Below are positions 4,868 through 7,331 of a stretch of DNA of 7,331 nt, in pieces (within the stretch, counting starts at the first letter, position 1; each line of letters starts with the position of its first letter). A program made the translations under genes and the position numbers. The stretch covers positions 1 to 7,331 of the forward strand of contig JAUYEQ010000511.1 in NCBI GenBank assembly GCA_030691295.1, written 5' to 3'. The stretch comes from Bacteroidota bacterium. Lineage in GTDB: Bacteria; Bacteroidota; Bacteroidia; Bacteroidales; Prolixibacteraceae. Under the pieces are notes generated by a model, which searched no databases, had not been told where the DNA came from, and saw nothing but the letters and a program-made list of their open reading frames with translations.

Positions 4868-7036
4868 ATGATGACAGATATTGAAGCAGCATTTTCAGAA
4901 TTCTTCGAAATATGCAAAACGAATATTCCCGAGAAAGATCATTCAAAAATTCAGGATGCATTTAAATTCGCATGCGAAGTTTTTGGAGATGCCAGTTGGG
5001 AGTCGGGCGAAAATATTGTAACTCATTCCATTGAAGTAGCAAAGATTGTTGTTCTTGAAATTGGTCTCGGGGTGGATTCGGCGATTGCTGCCCTGTTGCA
5101 CAATGTCTTTTACAAAGATCAGTATGTCGGCGAAATAGAAGTCAGATTCGGAAAGTCGGTTGCCTCCATTTTAGAGGGAATGGCCAAAATCAACGCGTTG
5201 GGAACTGATACCGTAGAATTGCATTCTGAAAACTTTCGCAACCTGATGCTTGCCATGGCCGGCGATGTGCGGGTGATTCTGCTGAAAATAGCCGACCGCA
5301 TGCAGGTAATGCGCCACCTCGATTCGCAAAGTAGTGCTGTACGGGCTAAAATATCAAGTGAAACATCCCATTTATATGCCCCGTTGGCACACAGGCTCGG
5401 ATTGTACTATATCAATTCCGAGTTATTGGATCTTTGCCTGAAATATCAAAATCCGGAAGCTTATAACGCAGTTGCCATTAGGTTGCAGGAAACCGACAGG
5501 GAACGTGCGAATTTTGTGGCTGAATTTGTGAAGCCAATCGAAAATAAGCTGAATATCAGGGGATTTTCCTTTGACATGAAAGCCAGAACTAAATCCATTA
5601 ATTCCATCTGGCGTAAAATGCAGACACAGAAAGTGGAGTTTGATGAAGTAATGGATTTATTTGCCATTCGTATTATTCTCAATACTGAACTGGAAAATGA
5701 AAAATCGGATTGCTGGCAGGTGTATTCGATTGTTACCGAAGAATACCAGTCGAACCCGAAACGTATGCGCGATTGGATTACCATACCCAAATCGAATGGT
5801 TACGAGTCGCTACATGCCACTGTTTTGGGTCCACACGACAAATGGGTTGAGATTCAGATCAGAACCAGGCGCATGGATGAAATTGCCGAAAAAGGTTTGG
5901 CTGCGCATTGGAAATACAAAGGTGGAACCGGTACTTCTGAAATGGAAAAATGGCTGGCCAACGTGCGTGAAATTTTAGAAAACCCGGATTTGAACATGGT
6001 CGATTTTATCGACGATTTCAAAATGAACGTTTATGCCGACGAGATATTTGTGTTCACGCCAAAGGGCGATTTGCGCAAATTGTCGGCTGGCGCAACATTG
6101 CTCGATTTTGCTTACGAGATCCATTCAGGAGTGGGCGATAGGTGTGTAGGTGGAAAAGTCAACGGACGAAATGTAACCCTGCGGCATAAGCTTAAAAACG
6201 GCGATCAGATATCGGTTGATACCGCAAACCATCAGCGACCTAAACTGGATTGGCTCGATTTTGTTGCAACCACAAAGGCTAAAAACCGGATAAAAGCCAG
6301 TTTGAATGAGGATGTTAAGCGTGAAGCCGAGAACGGAAAAGAAATCGTTCTCCGGAAAATGAAAAACTGGAAGATTGAATATAATGACGAAAGTATTCGG
6401 AAAATCCTGAAGAATTATAAACTGAAACTTGCGCAGGACTTGTATTACAATGTTTCTACCGGTAAAATTGATCCGCTTGAAATCAAAGAGTTGCTGGTGG
6501 GGAAAAAGGAAGAGACTGCCAAACAACTTATTGCAGATATCCTGCCCAAAGATAAAGTTCAGGATTTGGAATTTTCAGGAGGAGATGATTATCTGGTGAT
6601 TGACAACAACCTTAAAAATGTAGTTTATAAATTGGCTCCCTGTTGTAACCCTATTTTCGGTGACCCTATTTTTGGATTTGTTACCATCAGTGAAGGCATA
6701 AAAATTCACCGTTCAACTTGCCCGAATGCCAAGCAATTGTTTGAGCGCTATCCATATCGCCTCATTAAAGCCAAATGGCATGAAACAAAGAAAAAATCAT
6801 CGTTTCAGGCAACAATCCGTATTGCAGGAACCGACGAAATTGGCATTGTAGGTCAAATATCGCATGTAATATCAAAAGATATTGGCGTGCAGATGCGTTC
6901 AATAAATATAGATACTAACAATGGCGTATTCGACGGAACTTTGCGTGTTTTCGTAAATGGTCTCGATCATCTTGACTTTTTAATGAATAAACTAAAGGGT
7001 ATCAACGGTGTTATAACTGTTACAAGGGCAGAATAG
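4868..7036 (+). CDS. relA: Long RelA/SpoT homologue, (p)ppGpp synthetase with a degraded hydrolase site
   Basis: This 722-residue stringent-response enzyme makes (p)ppGpp from ATP and GTP/GDP when uncharged tRNA reaches the ribosome. Domains in order are: HD region (about 45-200), synthetase (about 236-350), TGS (about 389-451), helical region, conserved Cys-rich region (Cys592, Cys593, His614, Cys618) and ACT (about 647-720). Synthetase motifs are intact: Asp263 in MDLFAIR, the basic motif RMRD (299-302), YESLH (312-316), EIQIRT with Glu328, and AAHWKYK. The hydrolase site is not. The HD motif reads His78-Asn79, the following Glu-Asp pair is Tyr82-Lys83, and the Asn of DRLHN is Val147; His53 and Asp143 remain. 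By comparison with known bifunctional Rel enzymes it should not hydrolyse (p)ppGpp. Bacteroidota often carry a second, bifunctional homologue, which would then supply hydrolysis. Start is ATG 4868, with ATG 4871 directly after as an alternative. Confidence 0.93.
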   Translation: MMTDIEAAFSEFFEICKTNIPEKDHSKIQDAFKFACEVFGDASWESGENIVTHSIEVAKIVVLEIGLGVDSAIAALLHNVFYKDQYVGEIEVRFGKSVASILEGMAKINALGTDTVELHSENFRNLMLAMAGDVRVILLKIADRMQVMRHLDSQSSAVRAKISSETSHLYAPLAHRLGLYYINSELLDLCLKYQNPEAYNAVAIRLQETDRERANFVAEFVKPIENKLNIRGFSFDMKARTKSINSIWRKMQTQKVEFDEVMDLFAIRIILNTELENEKSDCWQVYSIVTEEYQSNPKRMRDWITIPKSNGYESLHATVLGPHDKWVEIQIRTRRMDEIAEKGLAAHWKYKGGTGTSEMEKWLANVREILENPDLNMVDFIDDFKMNVYADEIFVFTPKGDLRKLSAGATLLDFAYEIHSGVGDRCVGGKVNGRNVTLRHKLKNGDQISVDTANHQRPKLDWLDFVATTKAKNRIKASLNEDVKREAENGKEIVLRKMKNWKIEYNDESIRKILKNYKLKLAQDLYYNVSTGKIDPLEIKELLVGKKEETAKQLIADILPKDKVQDLEFSGGDDYLVIDNNLKNVVYKLAPCCNPIFGDPIFGFVTISEGIKIHRSTCPNAKQLFERYPYRLIKAKWHETKKKSSFQATIRIAGTDEIGIVGQISHVISKDIGVQMRSINIDTNNGVFDGTLRVFVNGLDHLDFLMNKLKGINGVITVTRAE

Positions 7037-7059
7037 GAGATTTATTGGAAAGCAAAAAA

Positions 7060-7159
7060 GCCGGGAGACCGGAGACGGAAGTCGGAGAAAAAAAGTCGGG
7101 AGACCGAAGACGGAAGTCGGAAGTGAAAAAGGCGGGAGATCGGAGACGGAATTAAAAAG
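7060..7159 (+). repeat. Purine-rich tandem repeat, three units of about 36 bases
   Basis: Units lie at 7060-7094, 7095-7130 and 7131-7159, the last lacking the GTCGGA segment. The shared core is NCGGGAGACCG(G/A)AGACGGAA, each unit ending in an A run. Units 1 and 2 can each form two short hairpins: CCGG-GAGA-CCGG (7061-7072) or TCGG-GAGA-CCGA (7096-7107), and GAC-GGAA-GTC (7074-7083 and 7109-7118), all with GNRA-type loops. The array fills most of the 132-base gap between the RelA/SpoT stop and the next ATG. It is not coding in a recognisable way. Confidence 0.8.
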
Positions 7160-7168
7160 GATAGGAAA

Positions 7169-7331
7169 ATGCATATTACTGAAGCAAAAAAACTGTTTGA
7201 GCAGAATGAACTAAATGGAGCAACTGAGATACTGAATGAGTTAATTTCAGTTAATTCTTCTGAAATTCAGGCACTCCTTCTCAGAGCTCGTATTTATTAT
7301 AAGACACAACAATGGGGAGATGCGATAAATG
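7169..7331 (+). CDS. TPR-like repeat protein, N-terminal part cut by the window edge
   Basis: From ATG 7169 the frame stays open for 54 codons to the end of the window. The start MHITEAKKLFEQNELNGATEI is followed by LLRARIYYKTQQWGDAIN, the alternating helix pattern of tetratricopeptide repeats, which act as protein-binding scaffolds. A purine-rich AGGATAGGAAAA lies just before the ATG and could serve as a ribosome site. There is no signal peptide. It may be read from the RelA/SpoT transcript through the repeat array or from its own promoter. The domain call rests on pattern only, and the full length and partners are outside the window. Confidence 0.7.
   Translation, partial: MHITEAKKLFEQNELNGATEILNELISVNSSEIQALLLRARIYYKTQQWGDAIN

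Noticed and set aside
7060..7159. CRISPR array
   Set aside because: The units follow one another with no unique spacers and only three degenerate copies, and no cas genes are nearby.
6992..7174. Antisense open frame over the repeat array
   Set aside because: It is created by the pyrimidine-rich complement of the tandem repeat and has no start signal or recognisable protein.

Overview
The window looks like a chromosomal segment of a Bacteroidota bacterium, most likely within the Bacteroidales/Marinilabiliales. The support is the DnaX N-terminus (MENFIVSARKYRP), several upstream matches to the Bacteroidota -7 promoter element TAnnTTTG, AT-rich intergenic DNA, and a secreted glutathione peroxidase whose predicted signal cleavage leaves an N-terminal Gln. 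The placement comes from memory of these families, not from a search.

The left part (1-1680) is accessory in character. It opens with an alanine-rich protein of unknown function (to 820). Its frame is open to the window edge, and its N-terminal half resembles a 'LRLFAVACCRRVW' family that I associate with planctomycetes. Next is a two-gene type II toxin-antitoxin module (987-1642): an AF2212-like antitoxin overlapping a PIN-domain toxin by four bases. A 42-nt direct repeat (38 of 42 identical) lies on both sides of the module. It carries the last codons of the toxin gene plus its terminator hairpin, so the upstream copy looks like the tail of a lost toxin gene or a recombination scar.

The central part (1696-4155) holds a secreted thiol glutathione peroxidase on the minus strand, divergent from dnaX across a 178-bp spacer. 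That spacer contains a -7 element for each gene and a perfect 9-bp inverted repeat between them. dnaX is split into two frames exactly at a run of ten A residues. The zero frame stops right after the run and would give a 367-residue gamma-like clamp-loader subunit. A -1 shift there gives a full-length tau of 581 residues. This closely resembles the slippage logic known for dnaX in Thermus and E. coli, and it is the most interesting feature of the window.

The right part (4156-7331) holds single transcription units: a ferritin with a complete ferroxidase centre (with its own -7 element and terminator), then a long RelA/SpoT homologue. The RelA/SpoT homologue has intact synthetase, TGS, Cys-rich and ACT regions but a degraded (p)ppGpp hydrolase site, so it is predicted to be a synthetase-dominant stringent-response enzyme. 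After it come about 100 bases of a purine-rich tandem repeat whose units can fold into small GNRA-capped hairpins, and then the start of a TPR-like protein that runs off the window. The genes do not form one pathway. They cover DNA replication, iron storage and peroxide defence, starvation signalling, and an accessory toxin-antitoxin island.
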